A program made the translations under genes and the position numbers. A model generated the notes under the pieces. It was not told the DNA's origin, searched no databases, and was given only the letters and a program-made list of their open reading frames with translations. DNA of 64,000 bases, taken from positions 1,736,001 through 1,800,000 of the forward strand of contig NZ_SMDR01000001.1 of the NCBI RefSeq assembly GCF_006265115.1, in the 5' to 3' direction. Shown in pieces: positions 15,408 through 24,310 of this stretch. This stretch comes from Arenimonas terrae (lineage in GTDB: Bacteria; Pseudomonadota; Gammaproteobacteria; Xanthomonadales; Xanthomonadaceae). Position 1 is the first letter of the stretch; each line of letters begins with the position of its first letter.

Positions 15408-18140
15408 TCAACCGGTATTCTGGATGCCCGCGGCGATGCCGTTGACCGTCGTCACCAGCGCATGGAACAGCGCGTCCTCCGGCCGGCCAGCGGCGCGCCA
15501 GCGGGTCAGCAGATCCACCTGCAGCAGGCTGATCGGGTCGACGTAGGGATTGCGCAGCCGGATCGACTGGCGCAGCCGGAAGTCGTTGGCCAGCAGGGCG
15601 TCGGTGCCCTTGAGCGCGAGGATGGCGTCGCGGGTGCGGACGAACTCGCCGGCGATGCCCGGGAAGAACGCCGCATGCGCCGGGCCCGCGAGCTGCGAAT
15701 AGCGCTCGAAGATGCCCAGGTCCGACTTGGCCAGCACCATCTCCACGTCGTCCACCAGGGTGGCGAAAAACGGCCAGTCCCGCGCCATCTCCGCCACCGC
15801 CGCGTGGCCGTATTTCTGCACGCCCGCGGCCAGGCCGGTGCCGACGCCCAGCCAGGCGGTCAGGCCGCAGCGGTTCTGCGACCAGGCGAACACCCAGGGA
15901 ATGGCGCGCAGCGAGGACACGCCGCCGGCATTGCCGCGCTTGCTCGGCCGCGAGCCGATGCGCAGGCGCTCGATCACGTCGATCGGCGTGGCGGCGCGGA
16001 AGTAGTCGACGAAACCCGGCGTGTCGTAGACCAGGCCGCGGTAATGGCCGCGCGCGGTGGCGGCGATGAAGGCCGCCATCTCGCGCCAGGCCGCCTCGCG
16101 CGGCTCCGGCGGCCGCGGCCGCAGGCTGGCGCGCAGCACGGCGCCGGTCATCTGCTCGAGGTTGCGCAGGGCGATGGCGCGGATGCCGTACTTGCGGTGG
16201 ATCACCTCGCCCTGTTCGGTCAGGCGCAGCGAACCGTCGACGGAACCGCGCGGCGCGGCGATGACGGCGCGTTCGGTCTTGCCGCCGCCGCGCGACAGCG
16301 AGCCGCCGCGGCCGTGGAAGAAGGCGATGCGCACGCCGGCCTCGGCCGCCAGCGCGGTGAGCTGCACCTGGGTCTGCTGCAGCGCCCAGCGCGAGGCAGC
16401 CAGGCCGCCGTCCTTGGCGCTGTCGGAGTAGCCCAGCATCACCACCTGGCGGTCGCCGCGCTCGCGCAGGTGCTCGCGGTAGACCGGGTCGGCGAACAGC
16501 GAGCGCAGCGTGTCGGCCGCCGCCTGCAGGTCGTCCACGGTCTCGAACAGCGGCGCCACGTCCAGCGGCACGGCGCCGCGGCCGTCGATGCAGCCGGCGA
16601 AGCGCGCCAGCGCCAGCACCGCCAATGCATCGGCGGCGCTGCGGCTCATGCTGATGATGTAGGGCCCGAAGGCGCGCGCGCCGTACAGCGGCAGCGAGGT
16701 GGCGACGGTGCGGAACACTTCCAGCACCGGGGCGGCGTCCGGCGCCTGCGGCTCGGCCACCGGCTCGGCGCCGGAGATCAGGTCGCGCAGGCGGTCCGCG
16801 CGTTCGGCCCAGGGCCGCGACGGCCAGGCCTCGTCCTGCAGCAGGGCGGCGAGCGCGGCGTCGTGCCGGCTCGATTCCTGGCGCAGGTCCAGGGTGGCGA
16901 GGTGGAAACCGAAGGCCTCGGCGCGTCGGCGCAGGCGCCGCACGGCGAAACCGCCGGCATGTTCGCCGCGGTTCGCGGCCAGGCTGGCTTCGACCAGGCG
17001 CAGGTCGGCGACGAACTCGGCGGCGTCGCCGTAACCCTCGCGCTTGTCCTGGGCGGTGGCGGCGAGGCGCGCCGACACCATCGTGGTGAAGCGCCGGTAC
17101 GGCATGTCGGCGTGGCGCGCCTTGATCTTTTCGGCGGCCTTGGGCAGGCGGCGCGCGTAGTCGTCGGTGCGGCGCAGCAGTTCGGCCGCCACGGGCACGC
17201 GGCCCGAGGACTGGCTGAGCACCTCGCCCAGCCGTGCCAGGTCGCGCCGGTAGTTCGCCAGCGCCAGGGCGCGCTGCCCGGCCAGGGTGGCGGAGATCGT
17301 CGCGGCGCCGACGTTGGGATTGCCGTCCATGTCGCCGCCGACCCAGGACCCGAAGCCCAGCACCGGCGGCAGCGCCGGCGCCTGGTCGCCGTACACGGCC
17401 CGCAGCGCGTCCTCGAACACTTCGTGGAAAACCGGCAGCACGCGGTAGAGCACGTCGGAAAGATAAAACGCCACGTGTTCGAACTCGTCGGCGACGCTGG
17501 GTTTTTCCGGCGGCGTCTCGTCGGTCTGCCAGCTCGCGGTCAGCGCCAGGCGCATGCGTTCGATGTCGGCGCGGCGCTCCTGCGGCGTCAGGCCGCGGTC
17601 GATGTCCTCGACCAGGCAGCGCACCACTTCGCTTTCCTTCTCCAGCAGGGCGCGGCGCACGGCCTCGGTGGGATGGGCGGTGAACACGGGTTCGATGCGC
17701 AGGCGCTGCACCAGGGCCGCGACGGTCGCCGCGTCCACGCCGGCCTCGCGCAGTTGGCGCAGGGAATCCTCGAGTCCGCCTGGCTGCGGCGCTTCGGCCA
17801 GGCGCTGGTAGTCGCGGCGGCGGCGGATGCGGTGCACGCGTTCGGCCAGGTTCACGGCCTGGAAGTAGGCGGCGAAGGCGCGCACCAGCAGTTCGGCGCG
17901 GTCCAGGGGCAGGCCGTCGAGGCGGCGGGACAGTTCGTCGATCGGTGCGCCGGCTTCGCGGCGGCGGATGGCGGCCACGCGCAGGGTTTCGACTTCGCGC
18001 AGGAACTCGGGGCCGACCTGTTCGGCCAGGATCTCGCCGACCAGGGCGCCGAGGCGTTTGACGTCTTCGCGCAGGAGGGTGTCGGTCGGCGGCAGGTCGA
18101 TGTCGCGCAGGGGCTCGGTGTCGAGGGGCGTCGTGGTCAT
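15408..18140 (-). CDS. ppc: Phosphoenolpyruvate carboxylase
   Basis: Anaplerotic enzyme converting PEP and bicarbonate to oxaloacetate and phosphate. At 910 residues it has normal bacterial length. Visible motifs are VFTAHPTEAVRR with catalytic His (about 156), GYSDSAKDGG with Lys (about 575), HGRGGSLSRGGG (the phosphate-binding Gly/Arg loop), SLRLTEQGEVI, and the conserved C-terminus VNGIAAGIQNTG needed for activity. The ATG at 18140 gives the usual N-terminus with PTDTLLREDVKRLGALVGEI. Monocistronic; its upstream region (18141-18784) is filled with repeats. Confidence 0.97.
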   Translation of the reverse strand: MTTTPLDTEPLRDIDLPPTDTLLREDVKRLGALVGEILAEQVGPEFLREVETLRVAAIRRREAGAPIDELSRRLDGLPLDRAELLVRAFAAYFQAVNLAERVHRIRRRRDYQRLAEAPQPGGLEDSLRQLREAGVDAATVAALVQRLRIEPVFTAHPTEAVRRALLEKESEVVRCLVEDIDRGLTPQERRADIERMRLALTASWQTDETPPEKPSVADEFEHVAFYLSDVLYRVLPVFHEVFEDALRAVYGDQAPALPPVLGFGSWVGGDMDGNPNVGAATISATLAGQRALALANYRRDLARLGEVLSQSSGRVPVAAELLRRTDDYARRLPKAAEKIKARHADMPYRRFTTMVSARLAATAQDKREGYGDAAEFVADLRLVEASLAANRGEHAGGFAVRRLRRRAEAFGFHLATLDLRQESSRHDAALAALLQDEAWPSRPWAERADRLRDLISGAEPVAEPQAPDAAPVLEVFRTVATSLPLYGARAFGPYIISMSRSAADALAVLALARFAGCIDGRGAVPLDVAPLFETVDDLQAAADTLRSLFADPVYREHLRERGDRQVVMLGYSDSAKDGGLAASRWALQQTQVQLTALAAEAGVRIAFFHGRGGSLSRGGGKTERAVIAAPRGSVDGSLRLTEQGEVIHRKYGIRAIALRNLEQMTGAVLRASLRPRPPEPREAAWREMAAFIAATARGHYRGLVYDTPGFVDYFRAATPIDVIERLRIGSRPSKRGNAGGVSSLRAIPWVFAWSQNRCGLTAWLGVGTGLAAGVQKYGHAAVAEMARDWPFFATLVDDVEMVLAKSDLGIFERYSQLAGPAHAAFFPGIAGEFVRTRDAILALKGTDALLANDFRLRQSIRLRNPYVDPISLLQVDLLTRWRAAGRPEDALFHALVTTVNGIAAGIQNTG

Positions 18141-18215
18141 GGTCCAAGCCTAGCGCGTGCCAACGCTTCCCGCGACGGTGATCCCGGTGTCCTCCGGGAC
18201 ATCCTTGCCCTTGCT

Positions 18216-18250
18216 GCGCAAGTAGGTCACTTGCTCGTGTTCGGGTGATC
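18216..18250 (+). repeat. 35-nt hairpin module, copy 1
   Basis: This 35-nt stretch matches 26963-26997 at 30 of 35 positions. It contains the dyad GCAAGT / ACTTGC. It lies in the ppc upstream region; its second copy directly precedes palindrome B, and a looser version (GCAAGTAAAGCG then CTTGCT, opposite strand) lies at 18753-18778 beside palindrome A, which links the module to the palindrome family. Confidence 0.6.
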
Positions 18251-18266
18251 TGGCGTGCGCCGTCCC

Positions 18267-18369
18267 GCACACCTAGGGTCCCCTGCCCGCTCAATCACAG
18301 CGGCGTCCTGCCCAGTGATTCGCGGCCGCTACGGCATCCTGCCTTCGCTTCAGGGGACCCTAGGTGTGC
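18267..18369. repeat. 103-bp element bounded by 19-bp perfect inverted repeats
   Basis: GCACACCTAGGGTCCCCTG at 18267-18285 is perfectly repeated in inverse at 18351-18369, with a 65-nt interior. Overall length is close to the 100-bp palindromes nearby, but the sequence is unrelated and the inner CTTCGAAAAC hairpin is absent. No terminator T-run and no coding potential. It could be a small palindromic mobile element or a structured regulatory region upstream of ppc. Confidence 0.75.
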
Positions 18370-18567
18370 AGGCCGTCGCCACGGCTCAACTTCGCGAGCC
18401 GTTGGGATAAGCGCGTGCCCCCAGAAGGCACGGAAGCTCGCAAGGTGGATGGAACTGGCCTAAAGGCGGGACTCGGGCAAGCCGCAGGTAAAGGCAGAAG
18501 TGCCGAAGGCGTCGCCGAAGCGAGCTTCTCAGATTCGATAGCCCGGCCCGGAGGGTCCGCAGGCCGT

Positions 18568-18667
18568 CGTGCGTGAGGGCTCTTTCCGCGGCTTCGAAAA
18601 CATGGACGTTTTCGAAGAGCCCCCATGGATGGATTCACGGCGTCCGCGGAAAGAGCCCTCACGTACG
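18568..18667 (+). repeat. Compound palindrome, copy A
   Basis: Exactly 100 bp. Outer 24-bp arms at 18568-18591 and 18644-18667 pair with one mismatch. Directly inside the left arm is a perfect 10-bp hairpin, CTTCGAAAAC (18592-18601) and GTTTTCGAAG (18608-18617), with loop ATGGAC. A 26-nt unpaired segment (18618-18643) containing CCATGGATGG and TTCACGGCGT separates the hairpin from the right arm. The upstream flank (about 18545-18567, CCCGGCCCGG then GTCCGCAGGCCGTCGT) is also shared with the flank of copy B. Short reading frames over this element are judged artefacts. Confidence 0.92.
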
Positions 18668-18668
18668 G

Positions 18669-18780
18669 CGGCCTATCGCCGAGAACGATCCCGGCACCAA
18701 GACGTCACGGCGTGTCGCCGCGAGCGATCCCGGCTCATCAGAGCGACCACCAGCAAGCGCTTTACTTGCGACAGCAAGCG
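18669..18780 (-). repeat. Flanking units of copy A: two GCCGGGATCG units and a CTTGCT hairpin
   Basis: On the minus strand two units carry GCCGGGATCG (cores at 18686-18695 and 18725-18734, 39 bp apart), each followed by CGGCGA, with GATAGGCC next in the unit nearer the palindrome. Beyond them a GCAAG/CTTGC dyad is present at 18753-18778. The same order (dyad, unit, palindrome) is seen at copy B. This fills the gap up to the yecA stop codon. Confidence 0.7.
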
Positions 18781-18784
18781 CGGT

Positions 18785-19507
18785 TCAGGCGCCGCAGCAC
18801 TTCTTGTATTTGCGGCCGGAGCCGCAGGGACAGGGATCGTTGCGCTCGGGCGCGGCGGCGCGGCGTACCGGCTCGCGCGGCGTCAGCGATTCGATGCGGT
18901 GGATGTGCAGGTCGTGCAGCATGTCGGGCAGGCCGGCGTGGATTTCCAGCCGCTCGCGGTAGCTGAGCGGGACGGGCGCGCCGCCCTCCTCTTCGGGCGG
19001 GTAGCTGCCCACGGCCAACGCCTCGACGTAGGCCTCGACCTCGCCGATCCAGTCGTCCTTGGCGATCCACGCGTCCCAGGCGTCGCTACGCAGGTCCATG
19101 CCCTCGAGGAAACCGCCGGCCCAGGCCGCGCCGATGTCGACGTCGTCGCCGTGCTCGGCCTCCGGATCGTCCGGCAGCCACCAGAACAGCGCGCCGTCGG
19201 TGGTCAGTTCGTCGCTGTCGAAGCGCACGCGGCGCGCGGCGGTGTGCCAGGCCAGCATCAGCAGCTCGCGCGCGGCCGCTTCGTCGGCGGCGTTCTCCCA
19301 GCGCGGTGGAGCCTTGCCCCAGACGCGCGGCCACCAGGCGTCCGCCTCGACCGTGTCGCCGGGGCTGAGCACCAGCGCGGTCAGGTAACCGTCGAGCGGC
19401 TCCAGGCCGAGGCCGCCGAAAGGCACGGCGCGCTGTTCGAGCAGCTGGTCGAGCGCGTCGATGCGCGGGTCGTCGGTCTTGAACCAGTCGGTCTTGATCG
19501 TGCCCAT
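18785..19507 (-). CDS. YecA/UPF0149-family protein with SEC-C zinc motif
   Basis: Cytosolic protein of 240 residues. The N-terminal two-thirds match the UPF0149 fold ([49 protein letters not shown]). The C-terminus [19 protein letters not shown] is a complete SEC-C motif binding Zn or Fe through CxCx8CC, as in YecA and SecA. Such proteins are thought to associate with ribosomes or SecA. The start [10 protein letters not shown] leaves 1 nt after the gshA stop, so it is translationally coupled to gshA, a different arrangement from the usual ubiH-linked ygfB/yecA locus. Confidence 0.88.
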   Translation of the reverse strand: MGTIKTDWFKTDDPRIDALDQLLEQRAVPFGGLGLEPLDGYLTALVLSPGDTVEADAWWPRVWGKAPPRWENAADEAAARELLMLAWHTAARRVRFDSDELTTDGALFWWLPDDPEAEHGDDVDIGAAWAGGFLEGMDLRSDAWDAWIAKDDWIGEVEAYVEALAVGSYPPEEEGGAPVPLSYRERLEIHAGLPDMLHDLHIHRIESLTPREPVRRAAAPERNDPCPCGSGRKYKKCCGA

Positions 19508-19508
19508 G

Positions 19509-20873
19509 TCAGTACGCGAACTCCTTGAAGACCGGATCCACGCTGCCCTTCCACGCGCCGTGGAAGAGCTCGAGCTTGCGCTCGGCCGGGGTCTGGTTGG
19601 CGAGCGCGGATTCGACCAGCGGCTCCAGGAACACCGCTTCACTGGCGCCGGTGGCGTTGAGGCGGTTGCGGCGGGCCAGGCCCTGGCCGGCGATCTTCAG
19701 CGCCTCGAGCGCGAGCTCGCGCACGGTGCCGTTGCGGAACGGCAGCTTGAGCGCATGTTTGGGCACGCCGTCGCGCAGCGCGTGGCGCTCTTCCATGGTG
19801 AAGTCCTTCACCAGGTCCCAGGCGGCGTCGAGCGCGGTGCTGTCGTAGAGCAGGCCGACCCAGAACGCCGGCAGCGCGCACAGGCGGTTCCAGGGGCCGC
19901 CGTCGGCGCCGCGCATCTCCAGGTATTTCTTCAGGCGCACTTCCGGGAAGGCCGTGGTCATGTGGTCGGCCCAGTCCTTCATGGTCGGCTTCTCGCCCGG
20001 CAGTTCGGCCAGTTCGCCGCGCAGGAATTTCCGGAAGCTGCGGCCGCTCAGGTCCAGGTATTCGCCGCCGCGGTAGCTGAAGTACATCGGCACGTCGAGC
20101 AGGTAGTCGACGTAGCGCTCGAAGCCGAAGCCGTCCTCGAACACGAAGTCGAGCATGCCGGTGCGGTCGGGGTCGGTGTCGGTCCAGATGTGCGAGCGGT
20201 ACGACAGGTACCCGTTGGGTTTGCCTTCGGTGAAGGGCGAGTCGGCGAACAGCGCGGTGGCGATCGGCTGCAGCGCCAGCGAGACGCGGAACTTCTTCAC
20301 CATGTCGGCTTCGCTGGAGAAATCCAGGTTCACCTGCACCGTGCAGGTGCGAGTCATCATGTCCAGGCCCAGGTTGCCGCGCTTGGGCATGTACTCGCGC
20401 ATGATCTTGTAGCGGCCCTTGGGCATCCACGGCATCTGATCGCGGCGCCACTTGGGCTGGAAGCCCATGCCGAGGAAACCCAGGCCGAGCTCTTCGCTGA
20501 CCGCCTTCACCTCCTTCAGGTGCTGGTTGGTCTCGCAGCAGGTCTGGTGGATGTTCTCGAGCATGGCGCCGGAGAGTTCCAGCTGGCCGGCGGGTTCGAG
20601 CGTCACCGAGGCGCCGGCCTTGGTCAGGGCGATGAGTTTTCCCTTCTCCTCGAACGGCTCCCAGCCGAAACGGGTCAGGCCGCGCAGCATGGCCTCGATG
20701 CCCTGCGGGCCGTCCCAGGTGGGCGGGCGCAGGTCGTCGAGGCGGAAGCCGAACTTCTCGTGCTCGGTGCCGATGGTCCATTCGGCTTCCGGGCGCGCGC
20801 CCGAGGCCAGGTACTGGACCAGTTCGTGCCGATCGTGGATCGGGCTTTCCTTGACGTTGCTGGGTCCGGACAC
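19509..20873 (-). CDS. gshA: Glutamate-cysteine ligase, plant/proteobacterial type
   Basis: First step of glutathione synthesis: ATP-dependent joining of glutamate and cysteine. The 454-residue protein matches the class II ligase of plants, Rhizobiales and xanthomonads, not E. coli Gsh[15 protein letters not shown] (ATP/Mg site), [41 protein letters not shown] and [10 protein letters not shown] are all present. No ATG precedes the conserved region; the start is taken as GTG at 20873, with AAGG 7 nt upstream. Reduced glutathione supports the DsbA-fold isomerase at 8650 and redox homeostasis generally. Followed by yecA after 1 nt. Confidence 0.93.
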   Translation of the reverse strand: MSGPSNVKESPIHDRHELVQYLASGARPEAEWTIGTEHEKFGFRLDDLRPPTWDGPQGIEAMLRGLTRFGWEPFEEKGKLIALTKAGASVTLEPAGQLELSGAMLENIHQTCCETNQHLKEVKAVSEELGLGFLGMGFQPKWRRDQMPWMPKGRYKIMREYMPKRGNLGLDMMTRTCTVQVNLDFSSEADMVKKFRVSLALQPIATALFADSPFTEGKPNGYLSYRSHIWTDTDPDRTGMLDFVFEDGFGFERYVDYLLDVPMYFSYRGGEYLDLSGRSFRKFLRGELAELPGEKPTMKDWADHMTTAFPEVRLKKYLEMRGADGGPWNRLCALPAFWVGLLYDSTALDAAWDLVKDFTMEERHALRDGVPKHALKLPFRNGTVRELALEALKIAGQGLARRNRLNATGASEAVFLEPLVESALANQTPAERKLELFHGAWKGSVDPVFKEFAY

Positions 20874-20954
20874 GGGCGCGCCTTGAGAGGGGATGTCTGC
20901 GATCTGCGGCCGCTGGCTTAAGATCACAAGGATGCGAATCTTAGCCCCTGCCCC

Positions 20955-22517
20955 GTGAGGATCGGCGTCCTGCTGGCAGGGCTGCTCTGTTCCGGCCTGG
21001 CCGGCGCCCAGGTCCTGGAGCGCGGCAACGGCCCGGAGCCCTCGACCCTCGACGCCCACCGCTGCCCGGAAGTGGCCTGCGCCAACGTGCTGCGCGACCT
21101 GTACGAGGGGCTGGTGGCGGAAGACGCCCGGGGCGGGCTGATACCGGGCACGGCCGAGCGGTGGTCGGTATCGGAGGACGGGACGACCTGGACCTTCGTG
21201 CTGCGGCCGGTCCTGCGTTGGTCCAACGGCGAAGCCCTCGACGCGGCTCAGATCGTCGCCAGTTTCCGGCGCGCCTTCGCGCCCGCGACGGCGGCGCCCT
21301 TCGCCGGCCACTTCGACGCGATCGAACACGCCGGCGCGGTGCAGCGCGGCGAACGCCCGCCCGCGCAGCTCGGGGTGTCCGCGCCCGATGCGCGCACCGT
21401 CGTCTTCCGCGTTACCCGTCGCGTCGACCTGCCGCGTCTGCTGACCCTGCCCACGGCCTACCCGATCTACCTGCCCGCGATCGCCGAACACGGCGCCCAG
21501 CACATCCGGCCCGGCAGGCTCGTGGGCAACGGCGCCTACCGGCTGGCCGACTGGCTGCCGCAGGCGATGATCACGCTCGAGCGCAACGAGCACTTCCGCG
21601 AGCCCGCGCCGATTCCCCGCGTGCGTTTCCATGTCACCGAAGACGCCAGCAGCGAGCTCAAGCGCTTCGAGGCCGGCGGCCTGCACATCACCGAAACCGT
21701 GCCGCCGCAGCCGCTGCCGCAGCTGCGCGCGCGTTTCGGCGGGCAGCTGCGCATCAGTCCGTACCTGGGCAGCTTCTGGCTGGGCTTCAATCTCACGAAG
21801 CCGCCGTTCAAGGACAACCTCAAGTTGCGGGAGGCGCTGTCGCTGGCCATCGACCGCGACATCCTGACTCGGCACGTCACCGCGCTGGGCGAACAGCCGG
21901 CCTTCGGCCTGGTGCCGCCCGGCGTGGCCGACTACTCGCCGGCGTCCCTCGGCTGGGGCCGCGCCGAACAGTTCCAGCGCGAGGCCCTGGCCAAACGCCG
22001 GTATGCCGAAGCGGGTTATTCGGCCGCCAATCCCGTCGAGATCGAGCTGCGTTACAACACCTCCACCCCGCACCGGCGCCTGTCGCTGGCGGTGGCGGCG
22101 ATGTGGCGCGAGCTGCTGGGCGCGACGGTGCGGCTGCGCAATGAGGAATGGAAGGTGTTCGTCGGCAACCGCCGGCAGCGCGTCGTCACCCAGGTGTTCC
22201 GCGGCGGCTGGATCGCCGACGTGGACGACGCGCGCAATTTCCTCGACAACTTCCGCACCGACAGCGCCGCCAACTGGACCGGCTACGCCGACCCCGGCTT
22301 CGAGGCCCTGCTGGATGCCGCGGACGCGGCGCCCAGCCTCGCGGCGCGCTCGGAAAAACTGCGCGAGGCCGAAGCGCGCCTGCTCTCGGCCCACGCCATC
22401 CTGCCCATCTACTTCTACACGTCCAAGCACCTGGTGCGGCCGGAGGTGCAAGGTTTCGAAGCCAATCCGCTCGACCGCCACCCCAGTCGCTTCCTGCGCC
22501 TGGAGCCGGAACGATGA
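20955..22517 (+). CDS. Peptide ABC transporter periplasmic binding protein (OppA/DppA type)
   Basis: SBP_bac_5 family solute receptor, 520 residues, started by GTG. The signal peptide is [16 protein letters not shown]. Family marks are the N-terminal [25 protein letters not shown], the glycine loop [37 protein letters not shown] and the C-terminal [17 protein letters not shown]. Residues at 34-41 include two Cys (HRCPEVAC) that could form a disulfide. It overlaps the following permease by ATGA. Only one permease gene and no ATPase follow, so the full transporter is split or the pair feeds ATPases encoded elsewhere. Confidence 0.92.
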   Translation: MRIGVLLAGLLCSGLAGAQVLERGNGPEPSTLDAHRCPEVACANVLRDLYEGLVAEDARGGLIPGTAERWSVSEDGTTWTFVLRPVLRWSNGEALDAAQIVASFRRAFAPATAAPFAGHFDAIEHAGAVQRGERPPAQLGVSAPDARTVVFRVTRRVDLPRLLTLPTAYPIYLPAIAEHGAQHIRPGRLVGNGAYRLADWLPQAMITLERNEHFREPAPIPRVRFHVTEDASSELKRFEAGGLHITETVPPQPLPQLRARFGGQLRISPYLGSFWLGFNLTKPPFKDNLKLREALSLAIDRDILTRHVTALGEQPAFGLVPPGVADYSPASLGWGRAEQFQREALAKRRYAEAGYSAANPVEIELRYNTSTPHRRLSLAVAAMWRELLGATVRLRNEEWKVFVGNRRQRVVTQVFRGGWIADVDDARNFLDNFRTDSAANWTGYADPGFEALLDAADAAPSLAARSEKLREAEARLLSAHAILPIYFYTSKHLVRPEVQGFEANPLDRHPSRFLRLEPER

Positions 22518-23431
22518 AACGCTGGCTCGGACGCGGCTTCGAAGCGCTGCTGACGCTGTGGCTGCTGGCCACACTGTGTTTCGTACTGCTCCGCGCGGCC
22601 CCGGGCGGGCCCTTCGACGCCGAAAAAACCGCGCCGCCGGAAGTGGAGGCTGCGCTGGCCGCGCAGTACCGGCTCGACCAGCCGCTGCCCGCGCAGTACG
22701 GCCACTGGCTGGGCGACGTACTGCGCGGCGACCTCGGCCCGTCCTTCCAGTACCCGGACTACACGGTGAACCAGCTGCTGGCCGCGAGCCTGCCGATCTC
22801 GCTCGTCAACGGCGGCCTGGCGCTGCTGCTTGCGCTGGGCATCGGCGTTCCGCTGGGCGTCTGGGCGGCGCTGCGGGCCGGGCGCTGGACCGACCGGCTG
22901 CTGATGTTCGGCGCGGGGCTGGGGCTGGCGGTGCCGAAGTTCGTGGCGGCGCCGCTGCTGATCCTGCTGTTCGCGGTCACGCTGCAGTGGCTGCCGGCCG
23001 GCGGCTGGGACGGCGGCTGGCGCAGCGCGGTGCTGCCGGTCATCGCTTTGGCCCTGCCCAACCTCGCCTACTGCGCGCGGCTCACGCGCGCCTCATTGCT
23101 GGAGGTGCTGGGCGCGGACTACCTGCGCGCGGCGCGCGGCCGCGGCCTGTCGGAATGGCGGCTGCTGTTTTTCCACGCGCTGCGGCCCGGCCTGCTGCCG
23201 GTGGTGGCGTGGCTGAGCCCGGCGCTGATCAATGTGGTCAGCGGCTCGGCCGTGGTCGAACAGGTGTTCGGCATCCCCGGCATCGGCCGCTACTTCGTCC
23301 AGGGCGCGCTCAATCGCGACTACACGCTGGTGCTGGGCGTCGTGCTGGTGGTGGGCGCGGCGATCGTGCTGATCAATGTGGCCGTGGATGCGCTGCGGGC
23401 GTGGATGGATCCGCGGCTGCGGGATGCGTGA
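22514..23431 (+). CDS. Peptide ABC transporter permease (OppB/DppB type)
   Basis: Inner-membrane subunit of 305 residues with six hydrophobic segments. The N-terminal signature after TM1 is [12 protein letters not shown]. The coupling (EAA) loop is [28 protein letters not shown], contacting the ATPase. The C-terminal [24 protein letters not shown] is diagnostic for the OppB family. The start overlaps the OppA stop. OppC, OppD and OppF homologues, normally next, are absent: a long inverted repeat and engB follow. The gene itself is intact. Confidence 0.93.
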   Translation: MKRWLGRGFEALLTLWLLATLCFVLLRAAPGGPFDAEKTAPPEVEAALAAQYRLDQPLPAQYGHWLGDVLRGDLGPSFQYPDYTVNQLLAASLPISLVNGGLALLLALGIGVPLGVWAALRAGRWTDRLLMFGAGLGLAVPKFVAAPLLILLFAVTLQWLPAGGWDGGWRSAVLPVIALALPNLAYCARLTRASLLEVLGADYLRAARGRGLSEWRLLFFHALRPGLLPVVAWLSPALINVVSGSAVVEQVFGIPGIGRYFVQGALNRDYTLVLGVVLVVGAAIVLINVAVDALRAWMDPRLRDA

Positions 23432-23540
23432 AAAGCAGGAAGCAGAGGGGAGGAAGTAGGAAGTAGAGAAGAAAAAAGCTCGCGCGATGGCGCTGTTGCT
23501 TTCTCTACTTCCTACTTCCTTCCCTCTACTTCCTCGCTTT
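23432..23540. repeat. Polypurine/polypyrimidine 40-bp inverted repeat between convergent genes
   Basis: Left arm 23432-23470 (all purine but for scattered T/C: GGAAGTAGGAAGTAGAG core) pairs almost fully with right arm 23500-23540 (CTCTACTTCCTACTTCC core), with about 29 nt between. It spans exactly the gap between the permease stop and the engB stop. Internal direct repeats GGAAGTA appear in each arm. It may act as a bidirectional terminator; its asymmetry of purines is unusual for this genome. Confidence 0.85.
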
Positions 23541-24127
23541 CAAAGCTGCAGCCACCGGGCGACGACGCCCCGCGCCTCATCTACGCCCAGCTTCGCGTCG
23601 GCCGAAAACACCTGCACAGACGCGCGCTCGCCCAGCTCCCTGCGCACCTTCAGCAGCGTATTGCCCTGCTCGCCGCGGCCCAGCTTGTCGGCCTTGGTCA
23701 GCAGGCAGTGCGCGGGCAGGCCGCGTTCGACCGCGTAGTCGAGCATCTGCAGGTCGTATTCGCGCAGCGGGTGGCGGATGTCCATCACCACGACCAGGCC
23801 GACCAGGGATTCGCGGGTATGGAAGTAGGTGTTGATCACCTGCTTCCAGCGCTCGCGCATCTCCTCGGGCACCTTGGCGTAGCCGTAACCCGGCAGGTCG
23901 ACCAGGTGGCGGTCGGGCGCGACCTCGAAGTAATTCAGGGCCTGGGTGCGGCCCGGCGTCTTGGAGACGCGGGCCAGGCCGTGCTGGTTGGTCATGGCGT
24001 TGAGCGCGCTGGACTTGCCGGCGTTCGAGCGGCCGGCGAAGGCCACTTCCCGGCAGGTATCGGCCGGCAGCTGCTTCAGGGCGTGGGCGGAAAAGGTGTA
24101 TTTGGCGCGGGCCAGGGGGTTGGACAT
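23540..24127 (-). CDS. engB: Ribosome biogenesis GTPase YsxC/EngB
   Basis: GTPase of 195 residues needed for assembly of the large ribosomal subunit. Visible G motifs: G1 GRSNAGKSS (residues 32-40), G2 region TPGRTQALNYF, G3 DLPGYGYAKVP, G4 TKADK, and G5 region VQVFSADAKLG. Start MSNPLARAKYTFSAH is the usual N-terminus. It is divergent from cytochrome c4, an arrangement conserved in Pseudomonas and xanthomonads. Confidence 0.96.
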   Translation of the reverse strand: MSNPLARAKYTFSAHALKQLPADTCREVAFAGRSNAGKSSALNAMTNQHGLARVSKTPGRTQALNYFEVAPDRHLVDLPGYGYAKVPEEMRERWKQVINTYFHTRESLVGLVVVMDIRHPLREYDLQMLDYAVERGLPAHCLLTKADKLGRGEQGNTLLKVRRELGERASVQVFSADAKLGVDEARGVVARWLQL

Positions 24128-24213
24128 CGGGTCGGCCGGGGCGGGAAAGGCGCCTAGCTTGGCCTGCCGGGGCCGCCCTGACCAGCATCGGCGCGGTCCG
24201 GACCCGGTTCGAA

Positions 24214-24243
24214 TTGACCGGCCGCGGCGCCGGCTGGGATAAT
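24214..24243 (+). promoter_or_regulatory. Sigma-70 promoter for cytochrome c4
   Basis: TTGACC (24214-24219) and GATAAT (24238-24243) with an 18-nt spacer, 68 nt before the ATG at 24311. Good match at both boxes; one of the clearest promoters in the window. Confidence 0.6.
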
Positions 24244-24310
24244 CCGCGCCTTCCCGCGCGCCCGCCGCGCCGGCCCCATTCCCTTCGATTTCAGCGTTCC
24301 GGAGCAGCCC

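Noticed and set aside
18141..18784. tRNA or structured small RNA gene
   Set aside because: No cloverleaf, TPsiC (GGTTCGAATCC-like) box or CCA end was found; the folding potential is explained by the palindromes.
18360..18966. Short frames over palindrome A, with cousins over copies B, C and D, encoding similar peptides such as NMDVFEEPPWMDS
   Set aside because: Similarity comes from the DNA repeat. Frames exist on both strands, change frame between copies and run into unrelated sequence, so they are not genes.
19509..22574. Single 1,021-codon protein including gshA
   Set aside because: Only the last 454 codons resemble a protein family; the upstream part runs antisense through the binding-protein gene, so the frame is open only by GC bias.
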